46,672 nucleotides of DNA from an uncultured cyanobacterium (GCA_903858015.1 CAIOGZ010000034.1:1-46672); one strand, 5' to 3'; numbered from the stretch's first letter, positions 21,943 through 31,640 are shown. Notes: generated by a model from the sequence alone, not told the origin. Numbers and translations: made by a program.

Positions 21943-22080
21943 ATGCAGACGATCAACAGCGATGCATACGATCAACATCGCTGCATACGATCAACACCGA
22001 TCCATACGATCAACAGCGCTGCATCCTTTCAACTCGCCTCAACGCAACCCAACTCCCACCGCTTGAAGCTCCAACCTTGA
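21943..22080 (+). CDS. possible 45-codon leader ORF across the repeats before egtD
   Basis: An ATG at 21943 opens a 45-codon frame that reads through the 19-bp repeats. It stops with TGA at 22078-22080, overlapping the proposed TTG start of egtD (TTGA). The peptide has repeated Thr-Ile-Asn and Arg-Cys-Ile-Arg type words and resembles nothing known. The overlap would couple egtD translation to this ORF, but no strong ribosome-binding site is visible before the ATG. It may be chance. Confidence 0.3.
   Translation: MQTINSDAYDQHRCIRSTPIHTINSAASFQLASTQPNSHRLKLQP
21947..22022 (+). repeat. four tandem 19-bp repeats between egtB and egtD
   Basis: Units start at 21947, 21966, 21985 and 22004. The consensus is ATACGATCAACANCGNTGC, with 2-4 differences between units; the first unit begins AGAC. 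A strongly diverged fifth unit may follow at 22023. The array fills most of the gap between the egtB stop and the egtD start. Confidence 0.93.
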
Positions 22081-23126
22081 GACCAGCGTTCATTGACCTC
22101 CATCCCGCTGCAGCGGACCTGGAGCAGCAGGTGCTGGCCGGCATGGCCAAGCAACCACGCCAGCTGCCGGCTTGGCTGCTCTACGACGCCGAGGGCTCCC
22201 GCCTGTTCGACGCGATTAGCGAACAACCGGAATACCACCTCACCCGTACGGAAACGGCCCTGCTGCAGCACCACGCCGGGGAACTGGCCCACCAGCTGGG
22301 CGAGGGCCTGGGGTCCAAACCAGTGCTGGTGGAGTTTGGGGCAGGCAACCTACGCAAGGTGGGCCCCCTACTTGAGGCCCTGCAGCCGGCGGCCTACCTC
22401 GCCCTCGACATCAGCGCCGACCACCTGGCCCCGGCCTGCCGGGCCCTGCAGGAGCGCCATCCCACCATCCCGGTGCTTGGCATCTGCTGCGACTACAGCC
22501 AGCTCCAGCAGCTGCCGCCCCACCCCCTGCTGGAGGGGCGGCAGCTGCTGGGCTTCTACCCCGGCAGCTCCCTGGGCAACTTCGATCCGGCCCAGGCCCA
22601 GGCGCTGCTGGCCCATTTCGGCCAACTGCTGGGCCCGCAGGGCAGGCTATTGATCGGCATCGACCAACCCAAGCAGCTGGCCCAACTCGAAGCGGCCTAC
22701 AACGACGCCGCCGGGTTTTCGGCCGCCTTCGCCTTCAACCTGTTGCACCGCCTCAACCGCGAGCTGGCCGGCAGCTTCAACCCAGCGGCCTTCCGCTATC
22801 AAGCCCGCTGGGAGCCCAGCGACAGCCGCATCGCCATGGCCCTGGTCAGCCGCCAGGCCCAGGGCGTGGATCTGGCCGGCCGGCGCTGGAACTTTGCCGC
22901 CGGCGAGCCCCTGATCACCGAGTACAGCGTCAAGTACACGCCAAAGGCCTTCCTGGCCCTGGCCGCCGGGGCGCTTTGGCGTCCCCTAGGCCGCTGGAGC
23001 GACGCCGCCGATGATCTTTCGCTCCACCTCCTGGCCCAGGCAGACTCTGGGGCAAACCAAGCCGGCGCCCCGGCCGACGCAACGATGCCGATCCAATCCT
23101 GCAGCGGAGCCAACCATGAGCCGTGA
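22077..23126 (+). CDS. egtD: L-histidine N-alpha-methyltransferase EgtD
   Basis: Trimethylates the alpha-amino group of histidine with three SAM to make hercynine, the first ergothioneine step. Conserved features are LLYDAEGSRLFDAISEQPEYHLTR (given in part as LYDAEGSRLFD and EYHLTRTE), the SAM site LVEFGAGNLRKV, and YPGSSLGNF. The late motifs SRIAMALVS and ITEYSVKYTP bind histidine. The frame has no ATG near the conserved start. TTG at 22077 gives 349 residues, beginning a little closer to the conserved part than usual. The only in-frame ATG (21858) lies inside egtB and would add 73 unconserved residues through the repeats. SAH produced here is recycled by AhcY. Confidence 0.93.
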   Translation: MRPAFIDLHPAAADLEQQVLAGMAKQPRQLPAWLLYDAEGSRLFDAISEQPEYHLTRTETALLQHHAGELAHQLGEGLGSKPVLVEFGAGNLRKVGPLLEALQPAAYLALDISADHLAPACRALQERHPTIPVLGICCDYSQLQQLPPHPLLEGRQLLGFYPGSSLGNFDPAQAQALLAHFGQLLGPQGRLLIGIDQPKQLAQLEAAYNDAAGFSAAFAFNLLHRLNRELAGSFNPAAFRYQARWEPSDSRIAMALVSRQAQGVDLAGRRWNFAAGEPLITEYSVKYTPKAFLALAAGALWRPLGRWSDAADDLSLHLLAQADSGANQAGAPADATMPIQSCSGANHEP

Positions 23127-23343
23127 GCAACAGCGCCAGGCGATGCGCTCGGTGCGGGAGGGGCTGATCGAGGAACTGGAAGCGCTCTACCGCCAGGCCT
23201 TTGACCGGATCTCCGAGCAGGATCTTGGCGAAGGCGCCATCGCCCGCCTCACCCAGCTGTTGCTGCGCTCCCGCGAGGCGGCGATCACCCCCTTGCAGGA
23301 GGAGATCGAGGCCCCCCTGATCACCCGCGCCCCTGAACCATGA
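23116..23343 (+). CDS. small protein of the ergothioneine locus (75 aa)
   Basis: A charged, helical 75-residue protein: MSREQQRQAMRSVREGL, then EELEALYRQAFDRISEQDLG, and a Pro-rich end. Its start lies inside the last codons of egtD (11-base overlap), and its stop overlaps the next start (ATGA), so it is part of a tightly coupled operon. Picocyanobacterial genomes carry a small gene in this position that annotation pipelines call a hercynine metabolism small protein. I assign it on position and size, not on a known activity. Confidence 0.75.
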   Translation: MSREQQRQAMRSVREGLIEELEALYRQAFDRISEQDLGEGAIARLTQLLLRSREAAITPLQEEIEAPLITRAPEP

Positions 23344-23870
23344 ACCGCTCGAACTGGTTAGAGGAACTGGAGGCCCAGCTGGAGCAGCGGCTGGAATCCT
23401 TTCTGCGCACCAACCCCCAACAGGAGGCCCTGCTGGCCGAACAGGAGCAGCGGGACAAGCAGCAACGCCTGCTAGGCCAGCGGCTGAAGCTCCGCCAGGA
23501 GGCGGAACTGCAGCGCCAGGGGCTGTTGCGGCTGGCGGCTGAAATCCGTCAATGGCAAGAGCGCATCACCCGGGCCCGCAGCGCTGGGGCCAACGATCTG
23601 GCCGGCCGCGCTGGGGCCCACGTCACCACCTTGATGGAACAGGGCCGCAGCCGCTGGCAAACCCTTGGGGAACTGGGGGAAAGGTTTGCGGGCGTGGAAC
23701 GGGAACTGGCGGAGCTCAATGGAGCGGCCCCAGCGGCCGCAACTAGCGCCGCGGCCAACAACGGCGCTGACCAATCCGCCCAGGGTGAGATGGCCGATCT
23801 GGAGCGGGCCTGGGCCAGCTTCGAATCCCTGCAGGATCTCGAAGCGCTGCGTCGCCGCCAGCAATCCTGA
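23340..23870 (+). CDS. coiled-coil protein of the ergothioneine locus (TIGR04376-like guess)
   Basis: A 176-residue protein, mostly a Gln/Glu/Arg/Leu-rich coiled coil (about residues 5-130: WLEELEAQLEQRLESFL, LLRLAAEIRQWQERITRA). An Ala-rich linker follows, then a C-terminal helix ending LQDLEALRRRQQS. No catalytic motif is visible. ATGA overlap with the preceding gene. It matches in position and type the cyanobacterial protein annotated as hercynine metabolism protein/TIGR04376; the name is from memory and function is unproven. A YdcF-type gene follows 9 bases after the stop. Confidence 0.75.
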   Translation: MNRSNWLEELEAQLEQRLESFLRTNPQQEALLAEQEQRDKQQRLLGQRLKLRQEAELQRQGLLRLAAEIRQWQERITRARSAGANDLAGRAGAHVTTLMEQGRSRWQTLGELGERFAGVERELAELNGAAPAAATSAAANNGADQSAQGEMADLERAWASFESLQDLEALRRRQQS

Positions 23871-23879
23871 TCTCACCCC

Positions 23880-24677
23880 ATGGGCTTTCTGCTGTCCAAG
23901 CTGCTGCCGCAGCTCGTCTATCCGCTCGGAGCGGCCCTGCTACTGCAACTGCTGGGCCTGCTGGGCCGGCGGCGGCGTTGGGGGCCTGGGCTCTCGGCTG
24001 CGGGGCTGGCCCTGCTGTGGCTGGCCTCGATGCCCTGGCTGAGCCGCCAGCTGGTCTGGGGATTGGAGGAGCAGGCGGTGCGGCTCTCACCGCTGGAGCT
24101 ACCGGCCGCCGATGCGGTGCTGGTGCTCGGTGGTGGCTTGCTGCCGCCCCTGGCGCCGCGCCGGGGGGTGGAGGTGGGCGACGCCGGCGATCGACTGCTA
24201 ACCGGCGTCGACCTGATCAAGGCGGGCAAGGCACCCTGGCTGGTGGTTTCCGGCGGGCGGGTGAGCTTTAGCGCCGACGACCCGACGCCACCCGAGGCCA
24301 GCTACGCCGCCAGCCTGGCCGTGAAGCTCGGGGTACCCGCCGAACGGATCGTGCGCAGTGAAGGCCCCCGCAACACGGCCGAGGAAGCCCAGGCCGTGGG
24401 CAGCATCGCGCGGGAGCGGGGCTGGCATTCATTGCTGCTGGTCACCAGCGCCACCCACCTGCCCCGGGCCACGGCCACCTTCCGCCGCCTTAGTGGTCTG
24501 AAGATCGTGCCGGTCGCCTGCGACTTTCAGCTGCCCAGCCGCAGCAACAGCGGCAAAGCCACCCCCGAAAGCCTGCTCCTGGATGTGCTGCCCAACACCG
24601 GGGCCCTGAACTCCACCACCCAATCGTTGAAGGAATGGCTGGGGGTGGCGACCTACCGGCTGCGGGGCTGGCTCTGA
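23880..24677 (+). CDS. YdcF/ElyC-type DUF218 membrane protein
   Basis: The 265-residue protein has two N-terminal hydrophobic segments (about residues 8-28 and 35-54) and a DUF218 domain: ADAVLVLGGG, WLVVSGGRV, the acidic PEASYAASLAV, RNTAEEAQAV, and LLVTSATHLPRA. Family members such as ElyC and SanA act in envelope integrity or polyprenol recycling; the reaction is not known. It closes the egt run and converges with the small gene at 24684 with 6 bases between stops. Confidence 0.88.
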   Translation: MGFLLSKLLPQLVYPLGAALLLQLLGLLGRRRRWGPGLSAAGLALLWLASMPWLSRQLVWGLEEQAVRLSPLELPAADAVLVLGGGLLPPLAPRRGVEVGDAGDRLLTGVDLIKAGKAPWLVVSGGRVSFSADDPTPPEASYAASLAVKLGVPAERIVRSEGPRNTAEEAQAVGSIARERGWHSLLLVTSATHLPRATATFRRLSGLKIVPVACDFQLPSRSNSGKATPESLLLDVLPNTGALNSTTQSLKEWLGVATYRLRGWL

Positions 24678-24683
24678 ACGGAC

Positions 24684-24947
24684 TTACTTCTTGGGCAGCG
24701 GCGGCACCAGACTCACCCCCTCCGGCGGCGGGGTGGGATCCGGATCGGCGATCAGCATGTGCTGCAGCACGATCTCGGGCCGCTCGCTATCGCGCCAGCG
24801 GATCCGATAGGCCGGCATTTTGGTGCCGCGGCTGGTGGTCTGCTCCACCGCCTCCATCACCCAGCCGCGGCGCGAACGCCCCTGGGGGTTGCGCTTCACC
24901 ACCGCATCGGCGTGCTTGAAACGAAATCCAACGCGCTCGCCGCTCAT
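24684..24947 (-). CDS. small conserved-looking cyanobacterial protein
   Basis: An 87-residue basic protein: GFRFKHADAVVKRNPQGRSR, RGWVMEAVEQTTSRGTKMPA, YRIRWRDSERPE and a Pro-rich tail. The compact beta-rich pattern with RG-W and RWRDS words looks like a small KOW/SH3-type fold, which is my inference. I recognise it as the sort of short protein conserved in picocyanobacteria but cannot assign a function. It lies 70 bases downstream of lysS on the same strand. Confidence 0.75.
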   Translation of the reverse strand: MSGERVGFRFKHADAVVKRNPQGRSRRGWVMEAVEQTTSRGTKMPAYRIRWRDSERPEIVLQHMLIADPDPTPPPEGVSLVPPLPKK

Positions 24948-25017
24948 GAAAAAGAGTGTCCCGCTTGGGGGAATGCCTTCACAGACCCATTATCCCATTG
25001 CGCCTGTCCCGCCCGCC

Positions 25018-26562
<1,545 letters not shown>

Positions 26563-26662
26563 GGCAGCTGGGGGAGGGAGGGGGTTGGGCCCATCCTGCA
26601 GGAGCGCGGGAGGATGGTCAGCGCTGGTTCAAGCCAGCTCCCTGGATCAAGCAGCCCAGCCT

Positions 26663-27655
26663 TCAGCCCACCGCAGCCATGGCGGCGTCGGCCATGCGCT
26701 GGGAGGCGTAGCCGGTGCCGCGCACGGTGAGGATCAGCTCGGGGTTGCGGGGATCGGGTTCGAGCTTGCCCCGCAGCCGGGCCACGTAGACATCCACCAC
26801 CCGCAGGTCGGCGGCGCGGCGGGGGGGATAGCCCCAGAGCTGCTCAAGGATTTCAGCGCGGGGCACCACCCGTCCGGGCTCGCGGAACAGCAACTCGAGC
26901 AGGCTGAATTCGGTGTAGGTGAGGGCGATGCGTTGGTTGTCGCGCGTCACCTGGCGGCGATTGGTGTCCACTACCAGGTCCCCGAGCCGCAGCACACCGC
27001 TGCCGCTGGGCAGCTCGCGGGGCTCCGTGCTGGCCGAGCCCCGCCCCACCCGCCGCAGGATGGTGGCGATGCGGGCTTCAAGCTCCTTGGGGCTGAAGGG
27101 CTTGGGCAGGTAGTCGTCGGCGCCGAGATCAAGGCCGGCCACCCGTTCGGTGATCGCATCGAGGGCCGAAAGGAAGATGATCGGCACACAGGATTCGGCC
27201 CGCAGCCGGCGGCAGACGGCAAAGCCATCCAGCTTCGGCAGCATCACATCGAGCACAACCAGATCGGGCTGCTCCCGATGGAACAGGGCCAGGGCCTCCT
27301 CGCCATCCTCGGCACAGATCACCCGGTAGCCGGCCATTTGCAGCCGCATCACCAGCACCCGCCTGACCGCCGGTTCGTCATCCACCACCAGCAAGGTGGC
27401 CTGCGGATCACCGCCCCGGCCCGGGGCAAAAGCGGGGCCGGGGCGGTCGTCGCCGCCGTCGATCGCTGCCTGGTCGACGTCCATCCCTGGGTGGTCAACG
27501 AGGCCAACCACGGGCTGGTCGCAACAGGCCTCCGCTTCCAAGTGGTGGGAAGCTTGGGGGCTAGCGGCTCCGTTGGGGGAAGACTCTCCCTGGGGAGCCT
27601 GGTTTGCGGGCTTTTCCTCCAGGGAAAGGGGCATGGGCGGAGTGCCGAAGGACAC
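26663..27655 (-). CDS. OmpR/PhoB-family response regulator (RpaB/Ycf27-like)
   Basis: DNA-binding response regulator. Receiver domain about residues 86-205: acidic pair in LLVVDDEP, phospho-acceptor Asp136 in LVVLDVMLPKLDG, and Lys185 in YLPKPFSPKEL. A winged-helix DNA-binding domain follows (about 220-320), with LTYTEFSLLELLF, LEQLWGYPP and RVVDVYVARLRGKLEPDP, ending LTVRGTGYA. The receiver resembles cyanobacterial RpaB/Ycf27, but paralogues are similar, so no symbol is given. The start is uncertain: GTG 27655 gives an 85-residue low-complexity leader; ATGs at 27634 and 27484 are alternatives. No sensor kinase gene is adjacent. Confidence 0.9.
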   Translation of the reverse strand: MSFGTPPMPLSLEEKPANQAPQGESSPNGAASPQASHHLEAEACCDQPVVGLVDHPGMDVDQAAIDGGDDRPGPAFAPGRGGDPQATLLVVDDEPAVRRVLVMRLQMAGYRVICAEDGEEALALFHREQPDLVVLDVMLPKLDGFAVCRRLRAESCVPIIFLSALDAITERVAGLDLGADDYLPKPFSPKELEARIATILRRVGRGSASTEPRELPSGSGVLRLGDLVVDTNRRQVTRDNQRIALTYTEFSLLELLFREPGRVVPRAEILEQLWGYPPRRAADLRVVDVYVARLRGKLEPDPRNPELILTVRGTGYASQRMADAAMAAVG

Positions 27656-27773
27656 TAGTGAAGAATCGCAACCTTACCTGGGGGCGGTGGCCTTGGTCAG
27701 CAGCGGAAGGGTTATGGGGCAAGGGGTCTGGCAGATTTAAGCTTTTCTACGGAATCCCTGCTGCCGCAACTTC

Positions 27774-29222
27774 CTAGGGCCAGCGAGCCTCTGCGTAGCG
27801 ATTCCACTGCCGTTCGGCCTCAGCCAGGGCAGCATCGCTGCTGATTTGGCCCAGCATTGCTCGCTGCAACTGGGTGTAGAGGATCGATTGCAGCCGCTTC
27901 ACGCCGGGAGTGGCCGGCACCAGCACCCGCGCCTGGGGGAGGTTGTGCACGGAAATGGCCCGGGCCTGCTGCACCAACGCCTCCTGCCGATCGGCGGGCG
28001 GAGCGGCGCCAGGGGCCCAGGCCAGATCCTGCTCCAGCTGCTCCAGGGCCCGCCGCGATGAGGGCAGCACCCGCGCCTCCCGGGCGAAGGCGAGCTGGTT
28101 GGCGGCATCGGTGAGGAACAGGGCGAAGCTGGTGGCTTCGGCGGCCATGGGGCTCTGGCGCGGCACCACCAGGTTCATCACCGCCACGTTGGTTTGGCCG
28201 CCGGGGCCGGTGATGGGAGGGAAGGGAACCGTGGTGGCGGCGATGCCGGGGGCGTTGGTCTGAAGGTTGCGTAGAAAATCGGGGCCGCTGGCCACCTGGG
28301 CCAGGTCGCCGGCCTGGTAAAGCTCGATCGCGCGGCGATAGCCCTGGCTCACCACCTCCCGGGGCAGCAGGCCGCGACGGTAGAGGTCGGTCCAGAAGGC
28401 AAAGGCGCGGCGGCCGGCGGGGCTATGGAAGGCCGCCCGCTGGCGCTGATCGAGCAGCTGCACCTCCATTTGCACCAACGACTCCAGCAGCTCGGCAGAG
28501 TCTTCCGGCACTACGGACACAAACAGCGCATAGCGGCCGGTGCGCCGCTTGATCGCCTCGGCGTAGGCGGGCACCTCCTGCCAGCGGCGCGGCGGGGCGC
28601 CATAGCCGGCCTGGTTCAGCAGCTTGCGGTTGGCCAGGGTGAGGCGAGTGGTGAGGTACCAGGGGATGGCGAACTGCAGATCGCCCTGCCGCCCGGCCCG
28701 CCACACCGCCCCTAGGTAACGGCCGGATGCATCGGCAGGCAGCACCGTATCGAGATCCAGCAGTCCGCCCTTACTGGCCAGGTTGGCGGCGAAGGGGGGG
28801 TTGAGGTTGACCAGGTCGGGCGCGGTGCGGGCAAACACGGCCGCCAACAACTTGCGCTCCACCGAGCTCCAGGGCACGTCGATCCAGCGCACCGTCACCC
28901 CCGGGTGCTGCCGCTGCCAGGCCGCGATCACCCGGCCCATGAAGGGCGAAAAGCGGGGGGCCAGATCCAGGGTCCATACGGTGAGCTGGCGGGGGCGGCC
29001 CGGCTCGCTGCGGGATCCCGACCTCGGGATGCCGCCCCCAGCGCAGCCCGTGCAGACCAGCAGCAGCAGCAGGGAGATGGCACCCCGCCAACGCAGCCCT
29101 GGGCCGCCAGCAGCCTGCCGCGGCGCCGGAGGGGAAAAGCCAAAGGCTTGCGGCCGGACCCTGCTCTGGCTGTCCATGCTCTGTCTGACCCTGCTCTGGC
29201 TGACCATGGGCTGTCGGACCAT
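27774..29222 (-). CDS. ABC transporter sugar-binding lipoprotein
   Basis: Extracytoplasmic solute-binding protein of the family 1 (MalE-like) group, 482 residues. A hydrophobic stretch ISLLLLLVCTGC ends in a lipobox with Cys60. The mature part has RQLTVWTLDLAP, PGVTVRWIDVPW, DLVNLNPPFAANL, the hinge-region FAIPWYLTTRL and NQLAFAREARVLPS, typical for sugar binding. The first 23 residues are encoded by a tandem repeat, and downstream ATGs at 29207 or 29177 could be the real start. No permease or ATPase genes are adjacent. The ligand is unknown. It follows mreD by 11 bases. Confidence 0.88.
   Translation of the reverse strand: MVRQPMVSQSRVRQSMDSQSRVRPQAFGFSPPAPRQAAGGPGLRWRGAISLLLLLVCTGCAGGGIPRSGSRSEPGRPRQLTVWTLDLAPRFSPFMGRVIAAWQRQHPGVTVRWIDVPWSSVERKLLAAVFARTAPDLVNLNPPFAANLASKGGLLDLDTVLPADASGRYLGAVWRAGRQGDLQFAIPWYLTTRLTLANRKLLNQAGYGAPPRRWQEVPAYAEAIKRRTGRYALFVSVVPEDSAELLESLVQMEVQLLDQRQRAAFHSPAGRRAFAFWTDLYRRGLLPREVVSQGYRRAIELYQAGDLAQVASGPDFLRNLQTNAPGIAATTVPFPPITGPGGQTNVAVMNLVVPRQSPMAAEATSFALFLTDAANQLAFAREARVLPSSRRALEQLEQDLAWAPGAAPPADRQEALVQQARAISVHNLPQARVLVPATPGVKRLQSILYTQLQRAMLGQISSDAALAEAERQWNRYAEARWP
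29158..29222 (-). repeat. imperfect 30-bp tandem repeat at the start of the sugar-binding lipoprotein gene
   Basis: On the minus strand the words ATGGTCAGCCAGAGCAGGGTC and ATGGACAGCCAGAGCAGGGTC recur at 30-base spacing, each followed by a GACAG- or CGGCC-type segment; a partial copy lies at the first ATG. The result is the repeated peptide M(V/D)SQSRVRQ and several possible in-frame ATGs. Confidence 0.8.
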
Positions 29223-29233
29223 GCTCTATCCCC

Positions 29234-29818
29234 TCAGCGGCGCGAACCGCCGCCAGCCTGCTGCCGCCACAGCAGCAGCTGCAGCGAACACAGCACCGGT
29301 GCCAATAGCCCGGTGAGCAGCATGCGGGCCAGCAATACGTGCAGGCCGGCGCCAGCCAGATCGGCCAGGTGCCAGCCGGGCTGGGCCAGCAGGGCCGGAT
29401 CGATGCCGCCGCTGGGCCCATGGCCGCTGCCAACCGCGAGGCTGCTGCGCAGGATCCACTGCAGCATCAAGGTGAGATCGAGCAGCAGGCTGCCCAGCAT
29501 CGCCAGCAGGCCGAGGTTGAAGCTGCGCTCCACCGGTGTGCCCAGCCGCCCCATCCGACCCCACCACCAACCCAGCAGCACCAAAGCCGGCAGCTCGCTG
29601 ACCCCACTGGGATGGAGGGCATCGAGCAGCAACCCCAGCACGGCCCCCGCCACCACCCCCGACAGCGGCCCATCGACCAGGGCCCAGGGCAACAACCACA
29701 GCACGGACCAAGCGGGCCCAACCTCCGCCAACCGGGGCCAGCCTGGTGCCGCCAGGGTGAGCAGGGGCACCAGCAGAATCGAAGCGGTCAACCAAGGCTG
29801 GCGGGAAAGCAAGGCCAT
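29234..29818 (-). CDS. mreD: rod shape-determining protein MreD
   Basis: Integral membrane partner of MreC in the elongasome. The 194-residue hydrophobic protein has about five membrane segments. The segments LPWALVDGPLSGVVAGAVLG and GLLLDALHPSGVSELP match the MreD pattern. ATG 29818 overlaps the mreC stop (TGATG); a GTG just before it would add one residue. It has the normal position, third after mreB and mreC. Confidence 0.92.
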   Translation of the reverse strand: MALLSRQPWLTASILLVPLLTLAAPGWPRLAEVGPAWSVLWLLPWALVDGPLSGVVAGAVLGLLLDALHPSGVSELPALVLLGWWWGRMGRLGTPVERSFNLGLLAMLGSLLLDLTLMLQWILRSSLAVGSGHGPSGGIDPALLAQPGWHLADLAGAGLHVLLARMLLTGLLAPVLCSLQLLLWRQQAGGGSRR

Positions 29819-30558
29819 CACGGCGCCAGCAGCTGCACCCAGTCGACGGCTCCCACCGGCGCAGCGAGCTGGACCACCGCCTCCGGAGCCGGATCGGCGC
29901 TGATATCCACCGATTGGATCACACCGACCGGCAGATCGGGGGGCACCAGGGTGCTGGCCGGAGAGGTGGTGACCAGATCGCCGGCCAGCACGCCGGGATC
30001 CTTCTCAAGGAAGCGCAGCACCGGCCGCGGCGTGCCCAGGCCGGTGAGCAGGCCGTGGTGGCGGGTGCGACCCACCCACACCCCGACCCGGCTGGCCGGA
30101 TCGGTGAGCAGGGTCACCCGGGCGGTGCTGGGGGTGACGCTGGTCACCAGGCCGATCAGGCCACCCGGGGCCAGCACCGCATTCCCTTCCCGAACCCCCT
30201 GCAGGGAACCGCGGCCCAGCAACAGGGTCTGCCACCAGCCGGCGGGATCGCGGGCGATCACCGCCGCCGTGGGCCGCTTGGGGCTGGCCTGCTGCAGGCC
30301 AATCAACCCGCGCAGCCTGGCGTTTTCGGCCTCCAGGGTGGAGAGGCGGGCCTGGTCCTCGAAGCGGCGGGCCGAACGCAACCATTCGGCCTGGGCAGTG
30401 CCTGGCCAAAAGGGTCGGCTCAGTAGGGCGTAGGCATCGGCCAAACCAGCACCCTTACTGAAGCGAACCGCCAGCAGGGCCAGCGCCAAAAGCAGCCAGG
30501 GCCAAGCCTGGAGCAAGGGCAGCAGGGTGATCGGTCGGAGCCAGCGGCGCGCCGGCAT
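29818..30558 (-). CDS. mreC: rod shape-determining protein MreC
   Basis: Periplasmic elongasome scaffold with one N-terminal membrane anchor (about residues 8-28), a short coiled coil (STLEAENARLRGLIGLQQ), and a C-terminal beta domain. VIARDPAGWWQTLLLGRG, VLAPGGLIGLVTSV and VGRTRHHGLLTG are typical. At 246 residues it is short to normal for cyanobacterial MreC. It starts 5 bases after the mreB stop and overlaps mreD, giving one operon. Confidence 0.95.
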   Translation of the reverse strand: MPARRWLRPITLLPLLQAWPWLLLALALLAVRFSKGAGLADAYALLSRPFWPGTAQAEWLRSARRFEDQARLSTLEAENARLRGLIGLQQASPKRPTAAVIARDPAGWWQTLLLGRGSLQGVREGNAVLAPGGLIGLVTSVTPSTARVTLLTDPASRVGVWVGRTRHHGLLTGLGTPRPVLRFLEKDPGVLAGDLVTTSPASTLVPPDLPVGVIQSVDISADPAPEAVVQLAAPVGAVDWVQLLAP

Positions 30559-30563
30559 GGTGT

Positions 30564-31640
30564 TCAGATCGCCTGGCGAGCGAAATCGGGGGTGTCGAGC
30601 ACCCGCTCGAGGCGCTTGTAGTCTTCTAGCACCATGCCGCAGCCATTGACCACGCAGAGCAGGGGATCCTCGGCCACGTGGGTGAGGATGCCGGTTTCGT
30701 GGCTGATCAGGTCGCAGATGCCGCGCACCATGGCACCGCCGCCGGCCAGCATGATGCCGCGGTCCACGATGTCGGCGGCCAACTCGGGCGGGGTGCGCTC
30801 CAGGGTGCGCTTCACGGCCTCCACGATCACATTGAGTGGTTCGGCCATGGCTTCGCGGATGTCACCGGCGCGCACATTGATCGTGCGGGGCAGGCCCGAC
30901 AGCAGGTGCAGGCCCCGCACGTCCAGGGAGGTCTCGTCGTGGGCGTCGTCGGGGAAGGCCGAGCCGATCCGGATCTTGATGTCTTCGGCGGTGCGCTCAC
31001 CCACCACCAGGTTGTGCACCTTTTTGAGATAAACACCGATCGCTTCACTGAGCTCATCGCCCGCCACCCGCACCGATTCGCTCAGCACGGTGCCGCCGAG
31101 GCTGAGCACGGCCACCTCAGTGGTACCGCCGCCGATGTCGACCATCATGGTGCCCACCGGCTCGGTGACGGGTAGGCCCGCACCGATGGCGGCTGCCACC
31201 GGTTCATCGATCAAGTGCACCTGCCGCGCCCCGGCCAAGCCGGCCTCCCGCACGGCACGGCGCTCCACGCCGGTCACGCCGCTGGGGATGCCGATCACCA
31301 GACGAGGGGCGATCACGCCGCGGCCCTCGTTGCCCTTCTGGATGAAGGTTTTGATCATCTGCTCGGCGGCATCGAAGTCGGCGATCACGCCATCGCGCAG
31401 GGGCCGCACGGCGCGGATATTGCCAGGGGTGCGACCGAGCATCATCTTCGCCTCATCGCCGACCGCCATCGGCACGTTGCGCTCCAGATCGATGGCCACC
31501 ACCGAGGGCTCCTGGAGGACAATGCCCCTGCCCGAGACGTACATCAGGGTGTTGGCCGTGCCCAGGTCGATGCCAATATCGCGGGAAAACTGGAAGCGAC
31601 GGAAAAACACGGAGGACTGCCGGGGCACAGGGCGGATCAT
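30564..31640 (-). CDS. mreB: rod shape-determining actin homologue MreB
   Basis: Actin-like ATPase that organises cell-wall elongation. It has the phosphate-1 loop DIGIDLGTANTLMYVSG, phosphate-2 MVDIGGGTTEVAVLSLGG and the adenosine loop GIMLAGGGAMVRG. ATG 31640 gives 358 residues. The usual cyanobacterial N-terminus begins at FFRRFQFSRDIG, so a GTG at 31610 (348 residues) is a credible alternative start. It leads mreBCD. Confidence 0.97.
   Translation of the reverse strand: MIRPVPRQSSVFFRRFQFSRDIGIDLGTANTLMYVSGRGIVLQEPSVVAIDLERNVPMAVGDEAKMMLGRTPGNIRAVRPLRDGVIADFDAAEQMIKTFIQKGNEGRGVIAPRLVIGIPSGVTGVERRAVREAGLAGARQVHLIDEPVAAAIGAGLPVTEPVGTMMVDIGGGTTEVAVLSLGGTVLSESVRVAGDELSEAIGVYLKKVHNLVVGERTAEDIKIRIGSAFPDDAHDETSLDVRGLHLLSGLPRTINVRAGDIREAMAEPLNVIVEAVKRTLERTPPELAADIVDRGIMLAGGGAMVRGICDLISHETGILTHVAEDPLLCVVNGCGMVLEDYKRLERVLDTPDFARQAI

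Noticed and set aside
21858..22076. Longer EgtD starting at ATG 21858 within egtB
   Set aside because: It would add 73 residues encoded by the 19-bp repeats and the egtB tail, unlike any EgtD N-terminus I know. Kept as an alternative because TTG 22077 is a weak start.
28905..29903. Plus-strand 332-codon frame across mreD and the lipoprotein gene
   Set aside because: Antisense, low-complexity Ser/Pro/Arg-rich translation opposite two well-supported genes.
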